This document shows positions 11,772 through 23,597 of a stretch of DNA of 64,000 nt, in pieces. A program made the translations under genes and the position numbers. How positions within the stretch are numbered: the first letter of the stretch is position 1; each line of letters opens with the position of its first letter. The stretch comes from Bombyx mori (Eukaryota; Arthropoda; Insecta; Lepidoptera; Bombycidae). The notes under the pieces are model-generated. The model worked only from the letters and a program-made list of their open reading frames with translations, had not been told where the DNA came from and made no database searches. The stretch is taken from contig NC_085131.1 in assembly GCF_030269925.1 (NCBI RefSeq), positions 2,308,001 to 2,372,000 of the forward strand. The letters are read 5' to 3'.

Positions 11772-12119
11772 ATTTTTTATTGCTTATATGGGTGGACAAG
11801 CTCACAGCCCACCTGGTGTTAAGTGGTTACTGGAGCCCATAGACCGAAACACATTACAGCTTCACGGCAGGCAGGGCGGTGGTACCTATCCGTGCGGACT
11901 CACAAGTGGTCCTACCACCAGTAATTACGCAAATTATAATTTTGCGGGTTTGATTTTTATTACACGATGTTATTCCTTCACCGTGGAGGTCAATCGTGAA
12001 CATTTGTTGAGTACGTATTTCATTAGAAAAATTGGTACCCGCCCGCGGGATTCGAACACCGTTGCATCGCTTCAACACGAATGCACCGGACGTCTTATCC
12101 TTTAGGCCACGACGACTTA
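11772..12119 (-). mobile_element. Bm1 SINE with tRNA-like head, internally deleted
   Basis: From poly-T and TGGGTGGACAAGCTCACAG through to the head, where the minus strand carries the A box (TGGCCTAAAGG) and B box (GTTCGAATC). About 85 bases of the middle are missing between GAGCCCATAGA and CCGAAACACATTACAGC. The copy ends 84 nt upstream of the 60-nt exchanger exon at 12204, so it forms most of the intron in front of that exon. Confidence 0.9.
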
Positions 12120-12203
12120 GGACAAGCGACATCGATTTATGGTGTTGAATCAACAAAATTTCTAGCTTTTTGTTTTGCATGAAACAAATTCTTATTTTGG
12201 CAG

Positions 12204-12263
12204 ACTTTTATGACGCATGTCTACCCGATGATTCCACTTCATTGTCGGTACAATATTCGGAAG
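12204..12263 (+). CDS. Calx: Sodium/calcium exchanger 60-nt cassette-type exon
   Basis: The acceptor ATTTTGGCAG and a strong donor GTAAGT enclose 60 nt, open in the frame set by exon 11086-11177, encoding FYDACLPDDSTSLSVQYSE. It starts and ends in the same phase, so skipping it keeps the frame and joins the glycine-aspartate turn directly to exon 37539. NCX genes are known for small alternative exons at the end of the second Calx-beta domain that tune calcium regulation, and this exon sits at that place. It has no sequence motif of its own that I recognise. It is separated from the next exon by 25 kb of transposon-filled intron. Confidence 0.68.
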
Positions 12264-12609
12264 GTAAGTAACTAGTTTGAAGTGATAACGTTACAAAAAT
12301 TTATCACTTTAAAAAAATGTATTTGAAGCACGTGTGCTTTTGTGGCACAGATTTCGAGCACGCTGGAGAGTTTTCAAAAAGAGAAAATGTTGTATACACA
12401 TGTAGAATAGTGCATAAAGTCTTTAGCCGGTTCTTTTTAAAAGAGATTATCGTTGGTTGAAACTGGAATACCAGATTCCTTCTGACATCACAGTTTTTTT
12501 CTGCACTTTTGGGTATGATCTAGCCCTAAAGCTAGAAATTAGGGCGTTAGTTAGACCTGATTCTGGCCCAAGTAAGTTTTAGTTATATAGACATATTTGT
12601 AACTAGGTA

Positions 12610-12890
12610 GCTTTTGACCGCGACTTCGTCCGCGCGGAATAAATACTTTGGCATAACGCTAAATTTTACCCGCCTCTTCATTTACGTAGAAAGTGAAAAT
12701 ATTTTTGAATAATAGAATCTTAAGGAGTTATTTAAAAGGGAAAATAACCCCCATTTTGAAACATTATTTATTGGTGCTCCGCTTGTATTAGTCTTAGCGT
12801 GATGTTTTATAGCCTATAGCCTTCCTCAATAAATGAGCTATCTAACACTGAAAGAATTTTTGAAATCGGACCAATTCTCAAATTTTCAAT
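12610..12890. mobile_element. Helitron-like or similar dispersed repeat
   Basis: CGCGACTTCGTCCGCGCGGA...ATAGCCTTCCTCAATAAATG...CTATCTAACACTGAAAGAAT. I recall this kind of sequence as a very common lepidopteran dispersed repeat with Helitron-like behaviour. The termini are not clean here. Non-coding. Confidence 0.45.
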
Positions 12891-12913
12891 TTCCCTTTCT
12901 AATTGTCACGGTG

Positions 12914-13155
12914 TTTTTTTTTATTGCTTAGTTAGGTGGACGAGCTCACAGCCCACCTGGTGTTAAGTGGTTACTGGAGCCCATAGACATCTATAACGTA
13001 AATGCGCCACCCAAATCGAGATATAAGTTCTAAGGTCTCAAGTATAGTTACAACGGCTGCCTCACCCTTCAAACCGAAACGCATTACTGCTTCACGGCAG
13101 AAATAGGCGGGGTGGTGGTACCCGTGCGGACTCACAAGAGGTCCTACCACCAGTA
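12914..13155 (-). mobile_element. Bm1 SINE, 5'-truncated
   Basis: It runs from a T-run and TTAGTTAGGTGGACGAGCTC to AGGTCCTACCACCAGTAAAT. The head is absent and the body is well conserved. Confidence 0.9.
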
Positions 13156-13875
13156 AATCAGTTTTAATTCTGGGTTCACCAAAACTTCTATTCTGGTCTT
13201 CGAGCGCCAAGCACGTATTTTAATATGGAGCGTATGAAGTGATAAACGGCGTCTGTAGAAAGAAACAACCACGTCGCTGGTTACCGTTGACTCACTTAAA
13301 GAGGAATTTGAAGAATGTATGATAAGAGAACACGATGGTTGATAATTTATAAAATTCATCTCTGGAAAATCATTATGGATGACGCTATCATACCAGGTAG
13401 TAGGGTCAAATCTATTCCGACGCTAATTTCAGTGATGATGAAACTGAGCTGAGACGATTTCTCTTAAACCACCCACGGAACAAATGCCATAAGCTCCACT
13501 AGACCCTTTGTAGATTCGGAGGATTCAAATGAACTGTGACCGAAAATGTTATATAACAACCAATGAATTCCAATTCCGATCAGAAGGGCGTGTATTAAAT
13601 GGGTAAATTTTATGTAGGGTCACAGCGATGTAGGCGGGAACCACTGGTAGACAGTATAATAAAATGCAGATGCTCTCACAACCCTTCAATTTTTCAAACG
13701 TAATCGTTTTGTTCGAATAATGTGCAAATTTGATGTCATCTTGGGCTAAAGAAGATGTATTTTTCTCTCTTTTTTCCATCTCTTTCTGTCTCTTGTGGAC
13801 TCGTATCGAGAGATATGACCAGGCTTGAGTTTGGATTCCGCAAGCAGCTACGACGAAGGAAGAACAACTTGTAAT

Positions 13876-14216
13876 ACGTCCTTCTTCAAACGAGGCTTGT
13901 GGAGATTACTTAACGGTAGGCAGGGGTTTGACTCTGCCCCTGGCATTGCTGAAGTCCATGGGTGACGGTAACCACTCACCATCAGATGGGCCGTATGCTC
14001 GTCTGCCTACAAGGGAAATCTTCTTCTTTTTTTTCCCCTTATCCCACTAGGTGGGGTCGGCACAGCTAATTTTTCTCGTCCATTCTCTTCTATCAGCCGT
14101 CAGCTCAACACTCACTCCTCTTTCTCTCATATTTCACGTTATTCACACACTCCATCCATGTGTTCTTCGGTTGACCTCTTCCCCCTCTACCTTGTACTAC
14201 AAGAGCAATAAAATAA
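13876..14216 (+). mobile_element. CR1-like LINE 3' end interrupted by another insertion
   Basis: Starting near ACGTCCTTCTTCAAACGAGG, the last codons (FFKRGLWRLL) are followed by the 3' UTR, with GGTAACCACTCACCATCAGA and CTCGTCTGCCTACAAGGGAA. The element continues after an insertion at 14016-14196, as CTACAAGAGCAATAAAATAA. The repeated CTACAAGGG/CTACAAGAG (14007-14015, 14197-14205) marks the target duplication. Confidence 0.75.
14016..14196 (-). mobile_element. LINE 3' fragment nested in a CR1-like tail
   Basis: It contains TTATCCCACTAGGTGGGGTC, which read on the minus strand is the common lepidopteran LINE 3' end with a GGTGGGATAAGG-type tail. It is bounded by a 9-bp near-identical duplication of the host LINE's CTACAAGRG. 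Non-coding. Confidence 0.55.
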
Positions 14217-14549
14217 AATAATAATAATAAAAAATTCAATTTACATAATTATATACTAAGTACGTAGTACAATTGAGACGTAGATCTCAAGTTTTAAGTT
14301 GAGTGACGGCATAAGGCAACCCTTAACACCAAGTGGGCCGTAAGCTTGTTCATTAGTCTATGCAATTTATAAAATCTCAGCGTCGGCCAGAATAAAGGGG
14401 CAAAAAAAGCAAAGAATTTTTGTTGCAAACTTTTCTGTTGCATAATCAAGAATGTGTACATTTCTTTGTATGTCCTCGTGGATTTTATTTTGCGTGAAGC
14501 AATACTCAGTTTACACATGACTTATTTGATAATGTTTGGTGATAATGAT

Positions 14550-14785
14550 AATGATGGGCAGGCCACGTGGCAAAAATGAGTGACGATAGATGGACCTCTC
14601 GGCTGACGTCATGGCCAGGCCCTAGGGGAAACAGAAAAAGAGGAAGACCTAGAAGCTGATGGGCTGATGATATCGAAGGGACGGCTGGTAAACTGTGGAT
14701 GGAAAAGGCCACAGATAGAGAATATTGGGCATCTTTGGAGGAGGCCTTTACCCTCAAACAGAGGGGTTCACGCTAATCTTAACCC
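14550..14785 (+). mobile_element. RTE-like LINE C-terminal fragment
   Basis: The plus strand reads WAGHVAKMSDDRWTSRL, a GNRKRGRPR run, a nonsense codon, then WADDIEGTAGKLWMEKA, DREYWASLEEAF and a stop. This is the conserved C-terminal block of RTE-type LINE polyproteins (compare the intact block at 20410-20745). 5'-truncated, with a short AT-rich tail. Confidence 0.65.
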
Positions 14786-16739
14786 AAAAACAAATCAAAG
14801 TTAGTTAAATAAAAAATTAAAATGGTAATAATAATAGAAAAAATATATGTGTAATGTAATAGTTACTTTTTTATGGGTGAAATAAAAGGCTTTTTATTTA
14901 TTTTATTTTATTTATTATTTGATAATGTTTTGGTTTAAGCAACTTCTTTATTTTTTTGTGATATTGTTCTGAGTTTATGCGAGGAACTGTCCAGTTCTAA
15001 TAAGAATATGCGGCTTATTATCTAATTTTAATTGAAAAACGGATTGCTTGTACCGATGGTTACGATTATTAACCGACTAAAAGGAGGGGGATCTCAATTA
15101 GAATGTATTTTTCAGAACTTTTCCTAGTTGAACCGATCATGGAAGGATCCTGAAAGGCCAATAATTCTCATTTGGTTCCATTTAGATTTTATGATGATGT
15201 GACTGGTAGTTGTTTTTCAGTTATTCTTAATAATAATCCATATTTATTTACTGCCGAATATATCATTTAATCGTGACGAAATTCGTTTTCTTTTTTCTTA
15301 GAGTTTGGTATTCTTAGACGATGGCCATAGTCATCACAATCCAACAAACCTGCCCAATTTGGAACGTAAGATTGCATAAGGTTATAGCAGACTTGATTTA
15401 AGCTTTCACGTTTTCGGTGTAAGGGTTTTGAATAAAACTACTATTAGGTAGAAGGTTAAATAAATGAGCCACGATAATGTAACCATTACTGACTCGGAAC
15501 AAGAGTCTCCATATAAATACGTTTCATTTTGAAACAAGTCATTTTGCTTTCAACGCTGTATATAGTTCGTTGTAAAATAGTCTGAAGCGGTCTCGGTGTT
15601 AGAGGCTAAAATCCTCTATCTCGAATGTTACTTCCGTTAACAAAATTCCGAATTTAAGATAATTTGATTAACATCATTTGCGGGAGCGGCGCACCCTGCC
15701 GACTAAATTCACGATTCGACAGATTCTATTACGTGCCGCGCGAAATTTCCGCCTCTTGTTTCTCGACGAGTGTTTCAGCTTGTTTTATTAAAGCCAGCAA
15801 AAATATTGGGCTAAATGAGTAGGTATTCTCGAAGTATTTGGATCGAGAATGTTCGTTTAGCCCACGAATTGTTTTGAAAATTACTGGAAAACAGTTTGTC
15901 GCGTCTAAATCTTTTGCGTCAACGTCATTTTTATCTTTTGCTGGCTTGTCAATAGACTTTTATTGACACGGAGAATGTCCATTATAAAAGCAGCCATTTA
16001 TTAGTGGGGTGTAAGATGTCGGGTTGTAACAAAACCTAAGAATTACTGTTGAAGTCTTAGAATTACTGAACGCTATCAACCAAGAGTTCTTCAGCATTAC
16101 CTTGAATTGCAATTGGATTGTGATTTAGGCTGTCTTGTCACTTTAGTCAGTACTTACCTGGTAGTAGTAAGTAGATCTTTAAATTGATTTGCAGATTAAT
16201 TAGAATTTTATTTCTTGCGCCGAGGTTCTTACGTTCTATTTCCACAAGGGGCAGACATTCGTCTGATGAACTGGTTTGTTTGCTCTTGTCTGGATAACTA
16301 TATATTTAAACGTATATAAACATGTATATCAGTCCCTGGTACCCAGAGGTATGGTACTCTGGTCCCAGATATACAGAGAATCCTACTTTGTAACCAGATG
16401 ACCGTGCATGATTTATTTTAAGTTATTATTATTATCACGCCAGAGCAAATCCTAGCTTAGGGTCAATGTCCCATAAATCTTTATTTAATAACAGGTTAAT
16501 TTTATTAAATTCGATAAAAACAGGTATATAATATATTAGTATTTTCTTCAGTATTCCCCAGTCGTAGACATAATTGAGACCTAAAAGAGGCCTGATCTCG
16601 GTTTAATTTCACATATTTATCGTTATTTTACCGCAAAACCTGTAAGTTGTTCGTAACTTCGGTAATTAAAGACACTAGAAACGCAATATTAAGTCGTCAA
16701 ATAGTTTTGATTACAGTTGTATACATAATTACATACGCT
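14786..16739. other. Exchanger intron, no gene seen
   Basis: AT-rich. A possible old dispersed repeat lies at about 15068-15180 (CCGACTAAAAGGAGGGGGAT). Otherwise nothing I can support. Confidence 0.4.
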
Positions 16740-16825
16740 GGATGCAGACAGCGCAGGAGCGGTCGTTGTGGAGATGCTTGGGGGAGGCATATCTCCAGCA
16801 GTGGCCGACTGTGGTCTGTAAGATA
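16740..16825 (+). mobile_element. RTE-like LINE extreme 3' coding fragment
   Basis: It encodes MQTAQERSLWRCLGEAYLQQ then WPTV, matching the last residues (DRSHWKSIGEAYVQQW) of the RTE-type LINE at 20387-23598. Only the final codons remain. Confidence 0.6.
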
Positions 16826-16922
16826 GACAGTTGCATATTGTGTGACTGTAGAATAGCGTTTAGTGTGAAGAAAGCATATAAACTTAATATTGTCGGCCGA
16901 TACATTATATATATATATATAT

Positions 16923-17121
16923 ATTTTTTTTTTTATTGCTTAGATGGGTGGACGAGCTCACAGCCCACCTGGTGTTAAGTGGTTACTGAAGCCCATAGAC
17001 ATCCACAACGTAAATGCGCCACCCACCTTGAGATACACGTTCTAAGGTCTCAAGTATAGTAACGACGGCTGCCCAACCCTTCAAACCGAAACGCATTACT
17101 GCTTCACGGCAGAAATAGGCA
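16923..17121 (-). mobile_element. Bm1 SINE, 5'-truncated, beside a (TA)n tract
   Basis: The body runs from the poly-T and TTGCTTAGATGGGTGGACGA to CTTCACGGCAGAAATAGGCA. It directly abuts a TA dinucleotide run at about 16906-16922, probably the insertion target. A much older Bm1-like piece lies at about 17365-17480. Confidence 0.9.
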
Positions 17122-17481
17122 TATAGTCCGGACACTGAAAGAGTGCTTCTCTGACGGATTGTCATCGAACAGATATTGCTTAAATTTGCCCTACTATAGT
17201 AGTATCCCTATAATCAGTACTGAAAAAAACAAATGATTGTTTCCATTCGGAATGAATGTTGTAATTTAACTACTCGTACAGTGTCCAGACAGTAAACTTA
17301 CCATGAGTATTGTGATAATCTTCAAATAGCTATGTGGATTTTCATACGACCGCCTGTGACTTAAGGCGCTGGATCTCTGAAGCGTAAATGGCACACACCT
17401 TGAGACATGAGGTCGAACTTTTATATTGTATTCTGGATCCCACTCTTCATACAGGAACGCAGGAATCGCGGCAGAAATAGC

Positions 17482-18160
17482 ATATCGCTTGTCTATGCTC
17501 TTCTTGTATATTCATTTCAATAATATACCAAAAGCTTGTTTCCTATAATCTTTTTTACTTTTTAATAGTCTTATTTATTTATGTTTTTCTTTTTTCTTAA
17601 CACGCTTCCCGTGGACTTGTCTCGAGTAAGCTTCTATGAGTATATTTACCTTATTTTAGGTTACATAGTTTATAATGTTTGCAGTCACGTGGTTCGCTAA
17701 ATTTTCATTGAAAAAAAAAATCTTTGTTTGAAAAAAAAATGTTTACGGTTGAAAAAGTATGTTATTAAAATAGGGATCCGAATAAGCGAAAACCCTTGTG
17801 CTCCAGAAACGAGATTGACGTGAAGTATTTAATGGTTTCGCATAGTCACTCAAGTGTCTGGTGACCGTCGTGTCGACATGTGACATGACCGTGTCGTTGT
17901 CATTATCATAGTCGGTGACTCTTGGCAGAGCATGGTCATGGTCATGTGGAATCCTTGTTTATTAAGGCCTTGACAGCTGTTCTCAATAGATCGCGAACTG
18001 AGGCTTGACGTACGCACTCGTTAATTGGGGTTTTGGCACAGGTTTTGGTAAGTGTTTTCACTTGATCACCTTTATGTACTACCACAGATTCCTGGTCCGC
18101 GTCAATATATTTGGATTTGTCATAGAGATCTGACATTTATAATCTGGTATTTAATGTAAA
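17482..18160. other. Exchanger intron with an unexplained 64-codon frame
   Basis: The minus-strand frame 17942-18136 (starting MSDLYDKSKYIDADQE) has a balanced amino-acid composition but no recognised domain and no splice context I trust. It lies immediately beside the Helitron 3' terminus at 18161. The rest holds A/T runs. Confidence 0.3.
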
Positions 18161-18317
18161 CTAGATGGGTTTTTTTTGATAACGCCGTCTTGTTGTGTCT
18201 TTAAAGCGGGTAGTTGCCCTCAAACAAGAAAAATAGTATTATTATTCGCCAATAGATGTCGGGAAGAGTTGATCATTGAAAACACGAATAAAACAACATT
18301 TTCTGAAAACAAATTGT

Positions 18318-19600
18318 TAGTCTAGTCAACAAGTTCAAAAACGTGTTAAATAGACATAAAGCTCCTAAAAATATGTACGATAGCTCATTGGATGCGGAAT
18401 GATGTCTACAAAAATGTTTTTTAAGGGCTTATTAGCACATAAAAAATTGCGATTGTTATAAACAAAATAAGATTTAAAAAAAAGGAATTTGGTTTTTCCT
18501 TAATGATTTCTAAAATAATGATATTTAAGGAATTTTAAATAAAGATCCTGAAAGAGGGGGAAATTTCCAATAAAAAAGTCCCAACTCCCGGAATTCTATC
18601 TCTATTATTTATAAAAAAAAATTAACGCTGAAAATAGCGCTCCGCGAGGTCGTTACGGCATAGGCGCGCCGTCTAAAAAGCCGGTATATCACCTAAAATT
18701 TTTTTTTTATAGTATTAAATAACAATTTAAAAATTTGAATAAATTATGGTGTAATCTAAACACTTGAATGAAAAAAACCTAGGTGAAAAAAAATTTTACG
18801 TCGATTTTTCAAAAATTTACACCATTGTTAATTAACTAACTTTTTTCCAATCTCTCTTTTTATAAATTACGGTATAAAAGTTTCAATAATTCATCTATAA
18901 ATTTTTCCCTTCGTGGAGCTCTTATCATTTAAGTACTTAATAAAGTAATGCAAAAAAAATTTTTTAATCTTTATTATTTTGATAATTATAATTTTTTTTA
19001 ATTAACAAAAAAATAAATTTCTAAAAAATGTTATGAAAAATAGTTTTTTTCCGTAATATCTTAATATTGCTGTTTTTGCATCTACCATAGGTATTAATTA
19101 ACATTTAAAAAAAAAAAATACGCTATTTGTTAAGAAATTGTTTATAAACAAATACACTATTTTGGGACTTTTTTAAAAAAAAAAAATACCGTCTTATTGT
19201 ATAGGTGAATAAAGATTTTTTAAAAAAAAAATTTCTTAAATAAATGTTTTAATTGTTTAAAATCGTTTTTTTCATATTTCAATTGTTTAAATAATTAGTT
19301 AAGAAATTATTTTTTTCTTAAAAATCATCATTGACTCTTTTCAGCGGATTAACAAAGAAATACATTTTTTTATAAATAATTTCATTGTTTATTAACTTAA
19401 CAATTTGTTATAAAAAATTAATATTAATCGTTATATTTTTTTTCGAAAACTACAAAAAATTACAAAAACAACCATACATAACAAAATATAGAAAAAAAAA
19501 TTGTGTTTTTTACAGCATTTTTAGATATTATATGATAATGAAATTACAGCCGTTACATAATTTGTCAAGCTATAAATTGTTATAACTTTTAAACTATAAG
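18318..19600 (+). repeat. Left arm of the long inverted repeat
   Basis: About 1.28 kb, from TAGTCTAGTCAAC to AAACTATAAG. Its reverse complement starts at CTTATAGTTT (19773) and resumes after the LINE at about 23599. The 66-codon frame inside (19385-19585) is low-complexity and unlikely to be coding. Confidence 0.88.
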
Positions 19601-20409
19601 AGATACGGTAAAGGACACTCAGGTCATTTTTATAAAGGATTTATTTATCTTTAAAATAAATTCAAAATCGATCCTGTAACTATTGTATATCAGTTGTTAT
19701 AAGCATTTGATAAATAAATGAAAACTGATCGATAGCAGAATGTAAATGAGGTAAGTATAAATTAAATTATTACTTATAGTTTAAAAGTTATAACAATTTA
19801 TAACTTGACAAATTATGTAACGGCTGTAATTTCATTATCATATAATATCTAAAAATGCTGTAAAAAATACAAATTTTTTTTTCTATATTTTGTTATGTAT
19901 GGTTGTTTTTGTAATTTTTTGTAGTTTTCGAAAAAAAATATAACGATTAATATTAATTTTTTATAACAAATTGTTAAGTTAATAAACAATGAAATTATTT
20001 ATAAAAAAATGTATTTCTTTGTTAATCCGCTGAAAAGAGTCAATGATGATTTTTAAGAAAAAAATAATTTCTTAACTAATTATTTAAACAATTGAAATAT
20101 GAAAAAAACGATTTTAAACAATTAAACATTTATTTAAGAAATTTTTTTTTAAAAAAAAATCTTTATTTCACCTATACAATAAGACGGTAAAAATTTTCTT
20201 TTAAAAAGTCCCAAAATAGTGTATTTGTTTATAAACAATTTCTTAACAAATAGCGTATTTTTTTTTTTAAATGTTAAGTAATACCTATGGTAGATGCAAA
20301 AACAGCAATATTAAGATATTACGGAAAAAAACTATTTTTCATAACATTTTTTAGAAATTTATTTTTTTGTTAATTAAAAAAAAAAATCATCATCATCATC
20401 ATCATCATT

Positions 20410-23390
20410 TCAGCCTATCGCCGTCCACTGCTGAACATAGGCCTCTCCAATAGATTTCCAGTGCGACCGGTCCATTGCCACCTGCATCCAACGAGACCCA
20501 GCGCATTTTACTAGGTCGTCGGTCCATCTAGTAGGTGGCCGTCCCACACTGCGCTTGCCAGTACGTGGTCGCCACTCCAGGATCTTTCTGCCCCATCGAC
20601 CGTCCTCTCTTCGTGCTATGTGGCCGGCCCATTGCCACTTCAGTTCACTAATTCTACGGGCTATGTCAGCAACCTTCGTTCTTCTACGGATCTCCTCATT
20701 TCGGATTCGATCACGTAGAGAAATGCCGAGCAAAGCCCTCTCCATAGCTCGCTACGCGACTTTGAGCCTTCTAAAAAGATCCCTAGTGAAGCACCACGTC
20801 TCCGAGCCGTAAGTCATCACTGGTAACACACATTGGTTGTACGCCTTTGTCTTAAGGCACTGAGGTATTTTGGACGAGAAGACGTTGTGCAGTTTACCGA
20901 ACGCTGCCCAGCCGAGTTGGATCCGTCTACTGACCTCTCTCTCAAAGTTGGACCTACCTAATCGGACTGCCTGTCCTAGGTATATATATTCGTCAACAAC
21001 TTCAAGAGTAGAACTCCCAACAGTAACTATGGTGGGTGCAACATGGACATTGTACATGATTGTTGTTTTGTCCATGTTCATTTTAAGACCCACTTGTTGA
21101 GAAACCCTACTGAGGTCACCGAGCATACGCTCTAAATCTTCCAGCGACTCTGCCATGACCACGATGTCATCGGCAAACCGAAGATGAGTGATGTATTCGC
21201 CGTTAATATTGATGCCAAGACCTTGCCATTCCAGAAGCTTGAAGGAATCCTCCAGAGCAGTGATAAACAGTTTCGGAGATATCACATCTCCCTGTCTCAC
21301 TCTTCTCTTTACAGGGATTTCCTTCGTGCAATGCTCCTGTACTCGGACTGACATGGTGGCGTTATTATACAAACACTTCAATACTTCGATGTACCGGTGG
21401 TCAATACCGCACCGCTGGAGAGATCTAAGGACTGCCCATGTTTCGACGGAATCAAAGGCTTTCTCATAGTCCACAAACGCTAAGCATAATGGCCGATTGT
21501 ACTCTTCGGTCTTCTGTGCAATCTGCCGCAGCGTATGTATGTGGTCTATGGTACTGTAGCCTTTTCGGAAACCGGCTTGTTCGGTAGGCTGGAAGTCATC
21601 AAACCTGCGTTCGAGACGCTTCGTGATGACTCTCGAGAACAGCTTGTAGACATGGCTCAGCAGTGCTATGGGCCTATAGTTCTTCAATAAGGTTTTGTCA
21701 CCTTTTTTGAAGAACAGGATCACAACACCCCTGCTCCATGCCTGTGGCGGTTTTCCATCGAGCAAAGAGGAATTGAAGAGCTTCTGAAGGACTTTCAGTA
21801 CCGGCGTCCCGCCCGCTTTCAGAAGCTCCGTAGTAATTCCATCCTCGCCCGGTGCCTTGTTATTCTTAAGCTGTTTGAGAGCCATCCTAATCTCGTACAG
21901 GCTGATGTCCGGGATGTCTTCGGTGTAGTGTCGGGTTAGCTTGGCTCTAGGGTCTGCAGCTAAACCTTGCGGTTCAGCTGAGACCGAGGTAAACAGCTGC
22001 CCGCAGAACCTCTCTATCTCCCGCAGGACCTCTGACTTATTCGACGTTACATGTCCATCTTCGGTCTTCAGCTTCGTCAGCTGGCTTTGCCCAATAGAAG
22101 CGTCTCTTGCGAACACTTTAGAGCCTTGGTTTCGCTCAATCGTCTCTTTAATACGCTGAGTATTAAAGGAGCGTAGATCGTGTCGCAAGGACCTCATGAT
22201 ATGTCTATTGAGTTGCCTATATGACTCAGCGTCCTCCGAAGTTTGGAGCGTCATCAAACGTCGACTAGCCATGAGGTTTCGGGTGCGGTCGGATAGTTTC
22301 TGAGGTCTATTCTTACGGTGGGTTTTGAAAAATTTGGACCCTACTGTACGGACAGTCTCTACCAGGCTGCTGTTTACATCGTCCACTGATGCGCAGCTGT
22401 TTAGCCATTCGAAGCGATTAGCCAATTCGAGTTGAAAGCTCTCGGGGTTTTGGATTTGTGCATTCGACGGTCGAAGCGTTGACTTCATCAGACGCGATCT
22501 TTCCAGTCTGACATTGATATTCAACATGCCTCTGATGATTCGGTGATCACTTCCTGTTTTTACACTGTTGATCACAGAGACATCGTTGAATATCTGTCTG
22601 TTGGTGCTCATGATGAAGTCAATTTCATTTCTTGTTACACCGCCGGGACTCAACCAGGTCCATCTCCGTTGTGGCGGCTTCTTGAAGAAAGAATTCATCA
22701 TAAAGAGTCCTTCCTTCTCCATAAAGTCCGCCAGCATCTGTCCTCTGGGATTCCGCTGCCCAAATCCAAATGGCCCCACTTTCAACTCATCATCGCCTCT
22801 ACGGCCCAGTTTTGCATTGAAATCTCCCATAACAACGGTAAAATGTGATTGGGAGCTACGTATGGCTCTACTAATGTCCTCATACGTAGCTTCCACTTCA
22901 TCGTCTGGATGTGACGTCGATGGGGCGTATACCTGTACAATCTTCAGCGAATACCGCTTTGAGATTTTGAGGACAAGGTATACTACCCTACTCGACACAC
23001 TTTCGATGGCCACAATGTTGTTTATGAGAGATTTGTGGACGATAAACCCAACACCACCTTGGGACTTCTGTTCTCCCTCCCGGTAGTAGAACAAGTGGCC
23101 GGACTGTAAGGTTTTCGTATCCTCCCCTCTCTTCGGATCTCCGATAAACCAATAACGTCCCAGCGCAACTTGCTCATTTCTTCTTCCAGCTCTATTAGCT
23201 TCTCGTCCAACCTCAAAGTGCGCACGTTGTATGTTACCAGGGCCAGTTGTCGTTGTGAAGGGGGGTGGTAGCCGGATCTCTGCCGGGGATTCTTAGCACC
23301 CCTTGCCCCGCCGTTACCATGGCCGCTACCGTAACCAGGAATAGCGGGGCCGCCGGGGACTAGGGGCCTGGTTCTGCGGTGTGCAATCAT
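20410..23390 (-). pseudogene. RTE-type LINE endonuclease/reverse transcriptase polyprotein (broken)
   Basis: The N-terminal frame 23390 to about 23120 carries YNVRTLRLDEKLIELEEEM and VIGLSEIRREG (endonuclease start). A one-base loss in a G-run at about 23122-23128 moves the frame to 23094-20752. That frame continues with the endonuclease motifs VVMGDFNAKLG and SDHRIIRG, then RT motifs: NYRPIALLSHVYKLFSRV, FRKGYSTIDHI, FVDYEKAFDSV, RRVRQGDVISPKLF, FADDIVVM (catalytic FADD intact), and KMNMDKTTIMY. A TAG at 20752-20754 interrupts it. The same frame reopens to 20410 with the C-terminal block GRPPTRWTDDLVKCAG and GEAYVQQW. With only two lesions this is a young copy, not functional as read. Confidence 0.85.
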
Positions 23391-23559
23391 TTTGGAGGTT
23401 TATTAGCCTACTGCTACCACGCTGGCTAGACGGGTTGGTACAGGGTTTAATTTAGAGTTTTCCTTCTCTCACACTAGTAAATATTGTGTGTTATGCTTTC
23501 CCTTTTGTCGCCTATTACGACTCCCCTGGGATGGTAATGGGGGTGGTGACAAAAGTATT

Positions 23560-23597
23560 CTAATGCCGTCACCACACGGCGGTGGTGACGGCATTAG
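23560..23597. repeat. Perfect hairpin at the 5' end of the RTE-type LINE
   Basis: Arms CTAATGCCGTCACCAC (23560-23575) and GTGGTGACGGCATTAG (23582-23597) are exact reverse complements around a 6-nt loop ACGGCG. It ends exactly where LINE sequence gives way to palindrome-arm sequence, so it would cap the 5' end of the element's RNA. Confidence 0.85.

Noticed and set aside
17942..18136. 64-codon minus-strand frame next to the Helitron
   Set aside because: No domain recognised and lies within the exchanger intron on the opposite strand.
19385..19585. 66-codon frame inside the palindrome arm
   Set aside because: Low-complexity K/Y/F-rich translation of AT-rich DNA.
22568..23086. 172-codon plus-strand frame across the RTE-type LINE
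   Set aside because: Antisense of the endonuclease/RT frame.
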